Program-made: the position numbers and the translations under genes | IMG/VR virus record: IMGVR_UViG_3300037245_001585 | Span: 1-41,353 of that record | Reading direction: 5' to 3' (one strand) | DNA: 41,353 nt | From: a virus | Notes under the pieces: generated by a model | What the model was told of the DNA's origin: nothing | The model's input: only the letters and a program-made list of their open reading frames with translations | The model's database searches: none | In this document: positions 1 through 5,821 of the stretch, piece by piece | How the letters are laid out: every line of letters begins with the position of its first letter | Position numbering within the stretch: position 1 is the stretch's first letter

Positions 1-21
1 TCAAACAGTATTAAGCCAGAT

Positions 22-321
22 ATGTATGATGAATACATGAAATATTGTAACGAAGAGATAATCACATATAAAATAGTTCGAAAAATAGACGAGTACGACA
101 AAGGTCAAAAGAGAACCATATTAGATACTGCAAATGTAGATAAAGAGACATTAATGTTGTTTGTGGATTTAATAGGCAAAACAATAGAGGTAAACTTTGG
201 GAGTCCCATGACTCCATGTATAACAGTGAGGGAAATAACTATTATTAATATTGAATATTTACCAAAGATAAAACCATCTTTTGAGGGGTTTTATTATTGG
301 AGGAAAAATAAAAATAAATGA
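22..321 (+). CDS. Hypothetical protein, possibly 5'-truncated
   Basis: A 99-residue reading frame that I do not recognise. The frame stays open upstream of this ATG to base 1, and no clear ribosome site precedes the ATG, so the real start may lie outside the window. The last bases overlap the next start as ATGA, which suggests translational coupling with the small membrane peptide that follows. It contains no cysteine cluster, membrane segment or motif I can name. Confidence 0.6.
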   Translation: MYDEYMKYCNEEIITYKIVRKIDEYDKGQKRTILDTANVDKETLMLFVDLIGKTIEVNFGSPMTPCITVREITIINIEYLPKIKPSFEGFYYWRKNKNK

Positions 322-440
322 GATTTAAGCTACTATTATTCGCAATTCTCTTGGTTATGTTGGTGATTTTCATTAATTTAACATACGAAAAGCCGATAAA
401 ATCTGAGTGTAAAAAGGAATTTAAACTATTTATAAAATAA
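318..440 (+). CDS. Small single-pass membrane peptide (40 aa)
   Basis: The start overlaps the stop of the preceding gene (ATGA). Residues 3 to 20 form a hydrophobic helix (LLLFAILLVMLVIFINL), followed by a lysine-rich tail with one cysteine. The layout fits a small inner-membrane phage peptide. Function is unknown. Confidence 0.5.
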   Translation: MRFKLLLFAILLVMLVIFINLTYEKPIKSECKKEFKLFIK

Positions 441-444
441 CGAT

Positions 445-507
445 ATGAAACAAACAACTAAAGATTACATTGATAATCTGCACCCAAAGGATATAATGAT
501 TGGCTAA
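445..507 (+). CDS. Possible 20-residue peptide
   Basis: A very short frame (MKQTTKDYIDNLHPKDIMIG) begins four bases after the previous stop and keeps the plus-strand gene spacing. Nothing beyond position supports it, and it could be a decayed remnant of a longer gene. Confidence 0.2.
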   Translation: MKQTTKDYIDNLHPKDIMIG

Positions 508-539
508 AAAAGAAATTGCATATAAAATAGATTAAAATA

Positions 540-680
540 ATGAAAGTAAAACGACTATCAGATAACAAAGAGTTTGAAGTGCAAAAATATATAAAAGCCT
601 CAGATGATGAAGAGTCGGTTTGGTGTAATGAGTGGTATGGTCGGCACGTTGTTGGTCGGCATTGTGAATTTGTAAAATAA
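540..680 (+). CDS. Small hypothetical protein (46 aa)
   Basis: A short, charged protein with an aromatic and cysteine-containing C-terminal half (VWCNEWYGRHVVGRHC). The two cysteines and two histidines could bind a metal, but no family is recognised. It lies in the run of small accessory genes that precedes the terminase. Confidence 0.45.
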   Translation: MKVKRLSDNKEFEVQKYIKASDDEESVWCNEWYGRHVVGRHCEFVK

Positions 681-707
681 GAGAATTGTTAATTAAAGTA
701 GATAGCT

Positions 708-908
708 ATGGAATTAATGACAGTGAACGAAGATGCAAACTATATTATTCAATTAGAAGTAAATGGCAAATGGCAAACGCTAACTGAGGAATATAGCGCA
801 AGTGCAGCGACTACCGTAATGAGCAATGCGCATACGCTCACTAAATTCAACGCTAGATTTTTAAGCAAGCGAAGTAATAATATGGTTATCGGTGAGTGCG
901 GAAAATAA
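708..908 (+). CDS. Hypothetical protein (66 aa)
   Basis: An unrecognised small soluble protein. A second in-frame ATG three codons in (MTVNEDANY) is an alternative start. The gene ends two bases before the first of the repeated start-site hairpins that space the next genes. Confidence 0.5.
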   Translation: MELMTVNEDANYIIQLEVNGKWQTLTEEYSASAATTVMSNAHTLTKFNARFLSKRSNNMVIGECGK

Positions 909-909
909 G

Positions 910-956
910 TTTAACCAACTCTTCTAAAACACAGGAGAGATAAAACAATTTAGATT
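910..956 (+). repeat. Start-site hairpin repeat, copy 1
   Basis: After the upstream stop the spacer starts TTTAACC, forms a stem CTCTTCT/AGGAGAG around 920 to 939, then continues TAAAACA to the next ATG. It matches the layout of the later copies. Confidence 0.5.
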
Positions 957-1229
957 ATGGAATTTTGTAGAATAACAGAAACGATTAAACCAAAATCAGG
1001 GGTTGAAGTATTGCTGTTTAGCAAGAAGTGGATTAATGAAGATTATAATCCTAGTGGAGTAAGAATTGGTTTTTTTGATGATGTTGCTGGATGGACCTCT
1101 GCACGTTGGTGTAATTACCACGACGATTATCATACAAGAAAAAGCGAAGATGATGACAAAAATTTTAAAGATTTTAAGGGGTCAAATCAAATCCCTTCAC
1201 ATTTCGCTGTTATTAATGTAAATATGTAA
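957..1229 (+). CDS. DUF551-like small phage protein
   Basis: A 90-residue protein rich in tryptophan and tyrosine with the rhythm of DUF551-type phage proteins: a short N-terminal strand, a central block ending in W and N (SARWCNYHDD), then a 'IPSHFAVI' strand near the C-terminus. A possible distant relative is encoded at 40146-40364 on the other strand. The role of the family is unknown, and the assignment rests on general resemblance only. Confidence 0.5.
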   Translation: MEFCRITETIKPKSGVEVLLFSKKWINEDYNPSGVRIGFFDDVAGWTSARWCNYHDDYHTRKSEDDDKNFKDFKGSNQIPSHFAVINVNM

Positions 1230-1273
1230 TTTAACCCCTCTATCCTAAAGGGTAGAAACAAATAAAAATAGAT
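1230..1273 (+). repeat. Start-site hairpin repeat, copy 2
   Basis: The spacer directly follows the upstream TAA. It reads TTTAACCCCTCTATCCTAAA and then GGGTAGAAACA. CTATCCT pairs with AGGGTAG (one G-T pair). An A-rich segment leads to the next ATG. Confidence 0.55.
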
Positions 1274-1681
1274 ATGAATATAGAGACATTTAAAGAAGTA
1301 GTTTCAAAAACAAACATCCTCATAGAAAATATTAAAAATGCTGTAAAAAAGCCAGAACTAGTATGTATATGTGGTTCGAGTAAATTCTGCGATCTAATAG
1401 CAGTAGTTAAATGGATGATCGAGAAGCAAAATATTATGGCAACTGGATTACATTTGTTGCCATCGTGGTACACCGAGCGTATGAGTTGGAAAGAAAATCA
1501 TCATGGTGCAGAGAATGAAAATGTAGCTAAAGAAATGGACGATATTCATTTGCGTAAAATTAATAAATCGGATTGTGTAGTTGTAGTTAATCCCGGGAAT
1601 TATATTGGGGATCGTACTAAATTTGAAATTGAATACTCTATAAGTAAAAACAAGCCTATATTATATTGGGAAACCAAATAA
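1274..1681 (+). CDS. Nucleoside 2-deoxyribosyltransferase-like protein
   Basis: A 135-residue protein with the Rossmann-like fold signature of the nucleoside deoxyribosyltransferase superfamily. It has an N-terminal strand and glycine-serine loop (CICGSSKF, residues 31-38) and a central 'DDIHLRKINKSDCVVVVNP' block near 89-107. The 'GDRTKFEIEYSISKNKPI' block near 112-129 supplies the conserved glutamate region. Family members cleave or swap the base of (deoxy)nucleosides; phage versions may remodel nucleotide pools or remove NAD-related signals. The substrate cannot be read from the sequence. Hairpin repeats flank the gene on both sides. Confidence 0.7.
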   Translation: MNIETFKEVVSKTNILIENIKNAVKKPELVCICGSSKFCDLIAVVKWMIEKQNIMATGLHLLPSWYTERMSWKENHHGAENENVAKEMDDIHLRKINKSDCVVVVNPGNYIGDRTKFEIEYSISKNKPILYWETK

Positions 1682-1731
1682 TTAACCCCAAACCTCTCTC
1701 ATATAATAGGGAGAGGGTAAATGTATTTATT
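1682..1731 (+). repeat. Start-site hairpin repeat, copy 3
   Basis: The spacer begins TTAACCCC after the stop. CCTCTCTC pairs with GGGAGAGG across an ATATAATA-type loop, and GTAAATG follows. This is the longest stem of the set. Confidence 0.55.
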
Positions 1732-2007
1732 ATGAAAATAACAACGTTGCTAATTGCATATATTATTGAGATGTTACATAGGTATTGTTTTGATAAATAT
1801 TATGTGCAAAATTATAATATTAGATTTGTTGATAGTATAGTTTTAAGAGTTTATAAAATATTGGTGTGGTCATTTAAAGATTTCCGGCAGCATTTAAAAC
1901 TTACTAAGAAGATATTTAATCGGGCATATTTACAACACCGCCTTTCATTTAAGTATGTATGTATATATTTTCTACTCAATAAAAGGAATTATATCAGGTA
2001 TAATTAA
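1732..2007 (+). CDS. Hypothetical basic protein (91 aa)
   Basis: I place the start at the ATG after the hairpin repeat (MKITTLLIAYIIEML). An upstream in-frame ATG at 1666 would run through the hairpin and the end of the previous gene. The protein is basic and rich in tyrosine and phenylalanine, with a hydrophobic N-terminus that could be a membrane anchor. No family is recognised. Confidence 0.5.
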   Translation: MKITTLLIAYIIEMLHRYCFDKYYVQNYNIRFVDSIVLRVYKILVWSFKDFRQHLKLTKKIFNRAYLQHRLSFKYVCIYFLLNKRNYIRYN

Positions 2008-2044
2008 CCCCTTCTCTTTAGGGGAGGGTAAAAAGATATTAGTT
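2004..2044 (+). repeat. Start-site hairpin repeat, copy 4
   Basis: The spacer begins TTAACCCC. CCCTTCTC pairs with GGGGAGGG around a TTTA loop using G-T pairs, then GTAAAAAG follows before the ATG. It overlaps the previous stop codon. Confidence 0.6.
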
Positions 2045-2230
2045 ATGAGAATTAGGTTAGGTAGAAATAAAAATGAATGGTATGCTGGTGTATATACTGG
2101 CAAAGGTGGAATTTCTTCGCTTGTAAACTACAAACAAAGCAAGAGTTTTCTTAAAATACTAACGGTGTTTAAGTTGAAAAACTTATGGATCTGTATTGTA
2201 GGCAAACGTGCATTAACTTCTTCTCTTTAG
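2045..2230 (+). CDS. Hypothetical protein (61 aa)
   Basis: The start is the ATG just after hairpin copy 4 (MRIRLGRNKNEWYAGVYTG). The product is small, basic and aromatic, with no recognised family. Its last codons and stop lie inside the next hairpin repeat. Confidence 0.5.
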   Translation: MRIRLGRNKNEWYAGVYTGKGGISSLVNYKQSKSFLKILTVFKLKNLWICIVGKRALTSSL

Positions 2231-2246
2231 GGGTAAAACAAAAAAG
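2213..2246 (+). repeat. Start-site hairpin repeat, copy 5 (degenerate)
   Basis: The segment TTAACTTCTTCTCTTTAGGG followed by GTAAAACA resembles copy 4 but has a weaker stem (CTTC/GGGG). It overlaps the 3' end and stop of the upstream gene. Confidence 0.4.
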
Positions 2247-2351
2247 ATGAATCTCAGAACGCTAATAGCAATATTTAAGAAGCCTAGAACGAACAAACAC
2301 ACTTCAAGAGCTGAAATTATGCGGAAGATTTTATGGAAATCTAAAAATTAG
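2247..2351 (+). CDS. Small basic peptide (34 aa)
   Basis: A short lysine- and arginine-rich peptide starting right after hairpin copy 5 (MNLRTLIAIFKKPRTNKHT). It ends five bases before the next gene. Function is unknown. Its position in the ordered gene-hairpin-gene series is the main support. Confidence 0.4.
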   Translation: MNLRTLIAIFKKPRTNKHTSRAEIMRKILWKSKN

Positions 2352-2356
2352 ATAAA

Positions 2357-2881
2357 ATGAAAAATAATTTGACAATAGAAGATGTTGTGATGTATTTGCC
2401 ACATAAGGTGATGGCTAAATTTACAAAATCAGTAATAATTAGTCCTGTGAGTATAAATATGTCAGACTTTCTAAGAAGTGATAGGATTTTCTTTTCAGTA
2501 AACGATATAATTACAGGCATAGCACAATTAATTATGCACCCCCTATCCGACCTAACAAGCCCAATAACCGTAAAAGGATATAATAACGATAAGCCGTTTG
2601 TGCCTATTGTAGAATTGGCTAAAGTTGCTTATCCAAGTATGAGTCAAATGGCAGAGATTGATAGTTATCGAGTAAAACTAGGGCATGGGTACTCGTTTTT
2701 CTTTAGCAAAGAAAGTCTATCGTTTGACTGTCAATCAGGGTGGAATGGTGAAAGATGGGATTATAATTGTTTTGTTCCTAACCAGTATGATATGTTCCAA
2801 TTGTTAGCCAAATGGCACTTCTGGCTTGGATCACAGGATATGTTCGGAAAAGAAATTATTGACATTAATACTTTAAAATAA
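2357..2881 (+). CDS. Hypothetical phage protein (174 aa)
   Basis: A mid-sized soluble protein with no membrane segment and no family I can name. The C-terminal half is rich in tryptophan and aromatic residues (QSGWNGERWDYNCF, AKWHFWLGSQDMFG). It is one of the larger genes of the left accessory block and is followed five bases later by a small gene. Confidence 0.6.
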   Translation: MKNNLTIEDVVMYLPHKVMAKFTKSVIISPVSINMSDFLRSDRIFFSVNDIITGIAQLIMHPLSDLTSPITVKGYNNDKPFVPIVELAKVAYPSMSQMAEIDSYRVKLGHGYSFFFSKESLSFDCQSGWNGERWDYNCFVPNQYDMFQLLAKWHFWLGSQDMFGKEIIDINTLK

Positions 2882-2886
2882 ATATT

Positions 2887-3075
2887 ATGGGACTATTTGG
2901 ATTTATAGGAGAAATTGCGAGTGCAGCCGTTAAAGTAGTGGCTTCACCAATCGCTATTGTTAAAGATGCTTCGGATATCTTAGAAGGAAACGAAGCTAAT
3001 AACACAAGCAATTTAATTGAGTCAATAGGTGACAATATTGAGGATGGATTCGACAAGCTAACAGGAGAGCATTAA
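2887..3075 (+). CDS. Small amphipathic protein (62 aa)
   Basis: The N-terminal half is a glycine- and alanine-rich hydrophobic stretch (MGLFGFIGEIASAAVKVVAS), followed by an acidic tail ending DGFDKLTGEH. Proteins with this layout are common in phage accessory regions, but I know no function for them. Membrane association is possible. Confidence 0.5.
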   Translation: MGLFGFIGEIASAAVKVVASPIAIVKDASDILEGNEANNTSNLIESIGDNIEDGFDKLTGEH

Positions 3076-3116
3076 GCAACAATAACCCTTAAATTAAGAT
3101 TATTACCAATAACTTA

Positions 3117-3163
3117 AATAACCTTACTTCTAATTAAAGAAAGTGGGGTAAAACTTAAATAAG
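3117..3163 (+). repeat. Start-site hairpin repeat, copy 6 (degenerate)
   Basis: ACCTTACTT pairs with AAGTGGGGT, using G-T pairs, across TCTAATTAAAGA. The stem is followed by AAAAC and then the next ATG. The outer TTAACC/GGGGTAAAA frame of the family is kept. Confidence 0.45.
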
Positions 3164-3592
3164 ATGAAAACAGAAAGATTATACACATTAAGCCAATGGT
3201 TAGACACTGTAGGATTTGGAGGCGAAATAGGAGCAGTTGAAGCCCTTGCGCAAATACATAAATGGCATCGTTTTTTAAAGCAACCATTAACCGAAGAGAT
3301 GGTTTTTAATAAACTAAGCGAACCGACTATTTACTCCAATTTGGGCGACGCAAACCCCCATGAATTATCTGCGCATAGAGAATGGAGAGAATACGAAAAG
3401 AAAGTGATTTTCGAAAACGTAAAAAAGATAAACAAAAACACATACTTTATTGATCAAAAATGGATACTAAAATTCGGTAAATCGTGGTGTAATATTCAGC
3501 ACAACGATAAGCCTATAATAAAAACTTTTACTTCACTCTCAGAGATTGCATTATACACCAAGGGCGAGATGCCTGTAAATATTGAGATATGA
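3164..3592 (+). CDS. Hypothetical protein (142 aa)
   Basis: An unrecognised soluble protein. The N-terminal half is helical with many aromatic residues (LSQWLDTVGFGGEIGAVEAL), and the C-terminal part looks beta-rich. It begins after hairpin copy 6. Its stop overlaps the start of the double-glycine peptide gene as ATGA, so the two are probably translated together. Confidence 0.55.
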   Translation: MKTERLYTLSQWLDTVGFGGEIGAVEALAQIHKWHRFLKQPLTEEMVFNKLSEPTIYSNLGDANPHELSAHREWREYEKKVIFENVKKINKNTYFIDQKWILKFGKSWCNIQHNDKPIIKTFTSLSEIALYTKGEMPVNIEI

Positions 3593-3750
3593 AAAACCTA
3601 AACAAAAAACAATTAGCAAACATCTCCGGCGGACATTGCTGGACGATGTTATTAGACTATTTCCTTCACAATGGAATGCCCGCAAGTGTCGGAAACGCAA
3701 AACGAACTTGTCGTATAATTTTCGCTGTGATGCGGATGAGAATGTTTTAA
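3589..3750 (+). CDS. Double-glycine leader peptide (bacteriocin-like, 53 aa)
   Basis: The first 15 residues, MKNLNKKQLANISGG, match the double-glycine leader seen on many Bacteroidetes peptides (pattern MKNL-K-ELk-I-GG), which C39-type proteases cut after GG. The predicted core is 38 residues. It starts HCWTMLLDYF, is cationic towards the end (RMRMF) and holds two cysteines. The gene is coupled to the upstream gene by an ATGA overlap and followed two bases later by a gene with a signal peptide. No dedicated C39 ABC transporter or modifying enzyme lies nearby. The leader match is direct; a bacteriocin or signalling role is inference. Confidence 0.5.
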   Translation: MKNLNKKQLANISGGHCWTMLLDYFLHNGMPASVGNAKRTCRIIFAVMRMRMF

Positions 3751-3752
3751 TT

Positions 3753-4146
3753 ATGAAAACAACTATCTTTTTACTATTAACTTTTTTAGCCCTCAATTGC
3801 TTCGCTCAAAACGAAAGGGCAATGTTTTTAACTAATCACTCCTAGTATCGAAACTAGTACAGTAGTAGCAACAGGACTCCTTAATGGCTATATGATTGGT
3901 GTTATCGGAGAAAACACACGACAAGATGGGTGGGTCGAAGGATGTCTATATTTTACTGCCGGAAAAGTAATTAAAAATCACATTGTAGTTGCTCCGATGG
4001 TTGGTGTTGGAAAGTCATTCTATAATCACAGAGATTTGCAACTTGGAGGACTCGTAGTTGTTAATATTAAATTTATCAGCTTCGGATGTATGTATAACAC
4101 CACTAGTAAATTATCGCTGTTATTTGGGATTAATTTTAAATTGTAA
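3753..4146 (+). pseudogene. Secreted outer-membrane beta-barrel-like protein, frameshifted
   Basis: The first part encodes a clear Sec signal peptide, MKTTIFLLLTFLALNCFAQN, and stops at 3843-3845. The +1 frame continues without a break from 3832 as PSIETSTVVATGLLNGYMIG to a stop at 4144-4146. Its end, LLFGINFKL, with alternating glycine and aromatic strands, is typical of a small outer-membrane barrel. Joining both parts gives about 130 residues. One extra base near 3832-3843 explains the break. It may be real decay, a sequencing error, or less likely a programmed shift. A surface role such as receptor masking is speculation. Confidence 0.55.
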
Positions 4147-4165
4147 ATAATAATCACTATCTTTA
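4142..4165 (+). promoter_or_regulatory. Promoter-like element
   Basis: The stretch TGTAAATAATAATCAC is followed by TATCTTTA, a good match to the Bacteroidetes -7 element TAnnTTTG. It resembles the two elements at 33877 and 34061. No TTTG sits at the usual -33 distance, so it is weak evidence of a promoter. Confidence 0.35.
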
Positions 4166-4185
4166 TAAATCATAAATACAACAAA

Positions 4186-4266
4186 ATGCCAGCATTTGAA
4201 GACTTATTAGACGAAGAAGAAAAAGACGAATTAACTTGGTTTTATACACACGTAATTCACGAATAG
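4186..4266 (+). CDS. Small acidic peptide (26 aa)
   Basis: An acidic peptide (MPAFEDLLDEEEKDELTWFY) whose stop is directly followed by the next ATG with no gap. That packing and the promoter-like element 20 bases upstream support it. Function is unknown. Confidence 0.4.
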   Translation: MPAFEDLLDEEEKDELTWFYTHVIHE

Positions 4267-4530
4267 ATGATAATCGAACTTCCATATATCGAAAGCAACG
4301 AAGAGATAATCGAGGGCGTAGAGCATGATGATTTGATGATTCAGTTCTATAACTTCAGGTATTTGGAAGCTCTCAGACCAAAACTTAAGATATTAAACCT
4401 ATTAGATTTTTATTATTTTGGAATAGATTACTTAACACCGGGAGAAACAAATAACGTATTTTACAGCCAAAAACACGGTAAAGATGTTTTTAGGATTGAC
4501 GTTGGAATTGATAATTTTAGATTGAATTGA
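4267..4530 (+). CDS. Hypothetical protein (87 aa)
   Basis: A small acidic, beta-rich protein with no recognised family. It abuts the preceding peptide gene and is followed one base later by the next start, so it is part of a tight operon of small genes. Confidence 0.5.
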   Translation: MIIELPYIESNEEIIEGVEHDDLMIQFYNFRYLEALRPKLKILNLLDFYYFGIDYLTPGETNNVFYSQKHGKDVFRIDVGIDNFRLN

Positions 4531-4531
4531 T

Positions 4532-4795
4532 ATGGTATGTTCAAATAATTATCCAAAAGATATAGGCGAATGCCAACACAATTTAGGCATGGCAACGGGT
4601 ATGAGCATTGAAAAAGGAGAAGGAAATAGCGGGAACACAATAGAGGTCGGCGACACCTTTACTCTTGAGATGAAAAACAGAGATTGTATTATGGAAATAA
4701 AAGGAGTAAGAAGCGATGAAAAAACAATCTTTATCAAAATAGGCAACAGTCAGGAGTTTGGATTTCCGAAAGACCTTTTTAAATTTAATCAATGA
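4532..4795 (+). CDS. Hypothetical protein (87 aa)
   Basis: A short protein with an N-terminal cysteine pair (VCSNNYPKDIGEC) and a beta-rich C-terminal half (TLEMKNRDCIMEIKGVRS) that could form a small SH3-like barrel. No family is recognised. The stop overlaps the zinc-ribbon gene start. Confidence 0.5.
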   Translation: MVCSNNYPKDIGECQHNLGMATGMSIEKGEGNSGNTIEVGDTFTLEMKNRDCIMEIKGVRSDEKTIFIKIGNSQEFGFPKDLFKFNQ

Positions 4796-4890
4796 ATCGT
4801 TGTAAAAACTGCGGAGAAGAAACAAAGCCCGGATATGACTATTGTAGTCGAGGATGTGAGAATGAATATAATTCTAAATTGAAGATATGA
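4792..4890 (+). CDS. Zinc-ribbon peptide (32 aa)
   Basis: The peptide is almost entirely one metal site: CKNCGEE near the N-terminus (C4, C7) and CSRGCEN later (C18, C22), the spacing of a treble-clef or ribbon zinc finger. Both ends overlap neighbours by ATGA, so it is embedded in a coupled operon ahead of the terminase genes. It may bind nucleic acid or a partner protein; the role is unknown. Confidence 0.55.
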   Translation: MNRCKNCGEETKPGYDYCSRGCENEYNSKLKI

Positions 4891-5033
4891 AACTAACTGC
4901 AGAAGATAAGAATACTATTTATGAATTAAAAGGCGAATGTGTTACACAAAAACAAGTAGCAGAAATATTTGAAGTATCACAGTCGACTATAAGTAGAGAG
5001 ATGAATCGAAAGGGCTTAAGGCTTACGAACTAA
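4887..5033 (+). CDS. Small helix-turn-helix DNA-binding protein (48 aa)
   Basis: The central segment VTQKQVAEIFEVSQSTISRE is a textbook helix-turn-helix of the kind found in resolvases and phage terminase small subunits. The whole protein is little more than this motif. Its place just upstream of the terminase genes suggests a role in DNA recognition for packaging or in local regulation. The start overlaps the previous stop (ATGA). Confidence 0.6.
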   Translation: MKLTAEDKNTIYELKGECVTQKQVAEIFEVSQSTISREMNRKGLRLTN

Positions 5034-5043
5034 TAAAAGAGTA

Positions 5044-5325
5044 ATGAACGAAAGCACAATAGAAACAAAACAACAAGTACTAGGACATCTAAAAATGGAG
5101 GCATACGCTAAGTTGATAGCAATAGATAAGCTAACCAAGGATAACTCAATGGCAGATTACTATATACTGGCAATGAGATGGGGTAGATTGACCGCAAAAA
5201 TAGAAAAGATAGAAACCACCGAATTACCATCATACATAAAAGGCAATCCAGAGCGTGAAAGTCAATGTAAATGGATAGTGTCAGAAGATAGAAGCATAAT
5301 TTTGCCTGTTTATTTAGGTAATTAA
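5044..5325 (+). CDS. Hypothetical protein (93 aa)
   Basis: A helical, charged small protein of unknown function that sits between the HTH gene and the terminase small subunit. The conserved-looking block is DYYILAMRWGRLTAKIEKI. It could take part in packaging given its place, but nothing in the sequence proves it. Confidence 0.5.
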   Translation: MNESTIETKQQVLGHLKMEAYAKLIAIDKLTKDNSMADYYILAMRWGRLTAKIEKIETTELPSYIKGNPERESQCKWIVSEDRSIILPVYLGN

Positions 5326-5335
5326 TTGATATAAA

Positions 5336-5821
5336 ATGGCATCGTACACCGAGAAGGAAAGAGAAGGGCTAATAACGACTATTTGCAGGAAGATAGCAAC
5401 AGGGCGATCTTTAAGGTCTGTATTGAAGGATAAGGATATGCCATGCCGACAAAGCTTTCATGATTGGATAGAAGAGAAGCCGGAGCGAATAGACCAATAC
5501 GTATGCGCCCGAGAGGATAGGGCAGATTCGATATTTGAGGATATGCTTGATATTGTTGACAGTCAGGAGAAGGATGTAATAATATTAGAAGATGGTAAAG
5601 AGGTGACAAATCACGATGTTATACAAAGGGCTAGGCTTCGAGTTGATACCCGTAAATGGATGATAGGCAAGATGCAACCAAAGAAATACGGCGATAAATT
5701 AGAACTTGAAAATAAACATTCCGGCGAAATAAAAACCACGGAAAATATAGACCTATCAAATTTAACTAAAGAAGAAAAACATCAACTAGGAACATTGAGG
5801 CTAAAAGCTAAAGGATTATGA
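5336..5821 (+). CDS. terS: Terminase small subunit
   Basis: A 161-residue protein with an N-terminal helical HTH-like part (SLRSVLKDKDMPCRQSFHDW, residues 25-44) and the signature common to phage small terminases, RLRVDTRKWMIGKMQPKKYG (about 102-121). It recognises viral DNA and regulates the large subunit during packaging. The stop overlaps the large subunit start by ATGA, the classic order. The final 40 residues are charged and probably contact the motor. Confidence 0.85.
   Translation: MASYTEKEREGLITTICRKIATGRSLRSVLKDKDMPCRQSFHDWIEEKPERIDQYVCAREDRADSIFEDMLDIVDSQEKDVIILEDGKEVTNHDVIQRARLRVDTRKWMIGKMQPKKYGDKLELENKHSGEIKTTENIDLSNLTKEEKHQLGTLRLKAKGL

Noticed and set aside
3589-3845. A long 87-residue frame from 3582 through the signal peptide as one protein
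   Set aside because: Its first half is the shifted frame of the double-glycine peptide, and only the part from 3753 has a sensible signal peptide.
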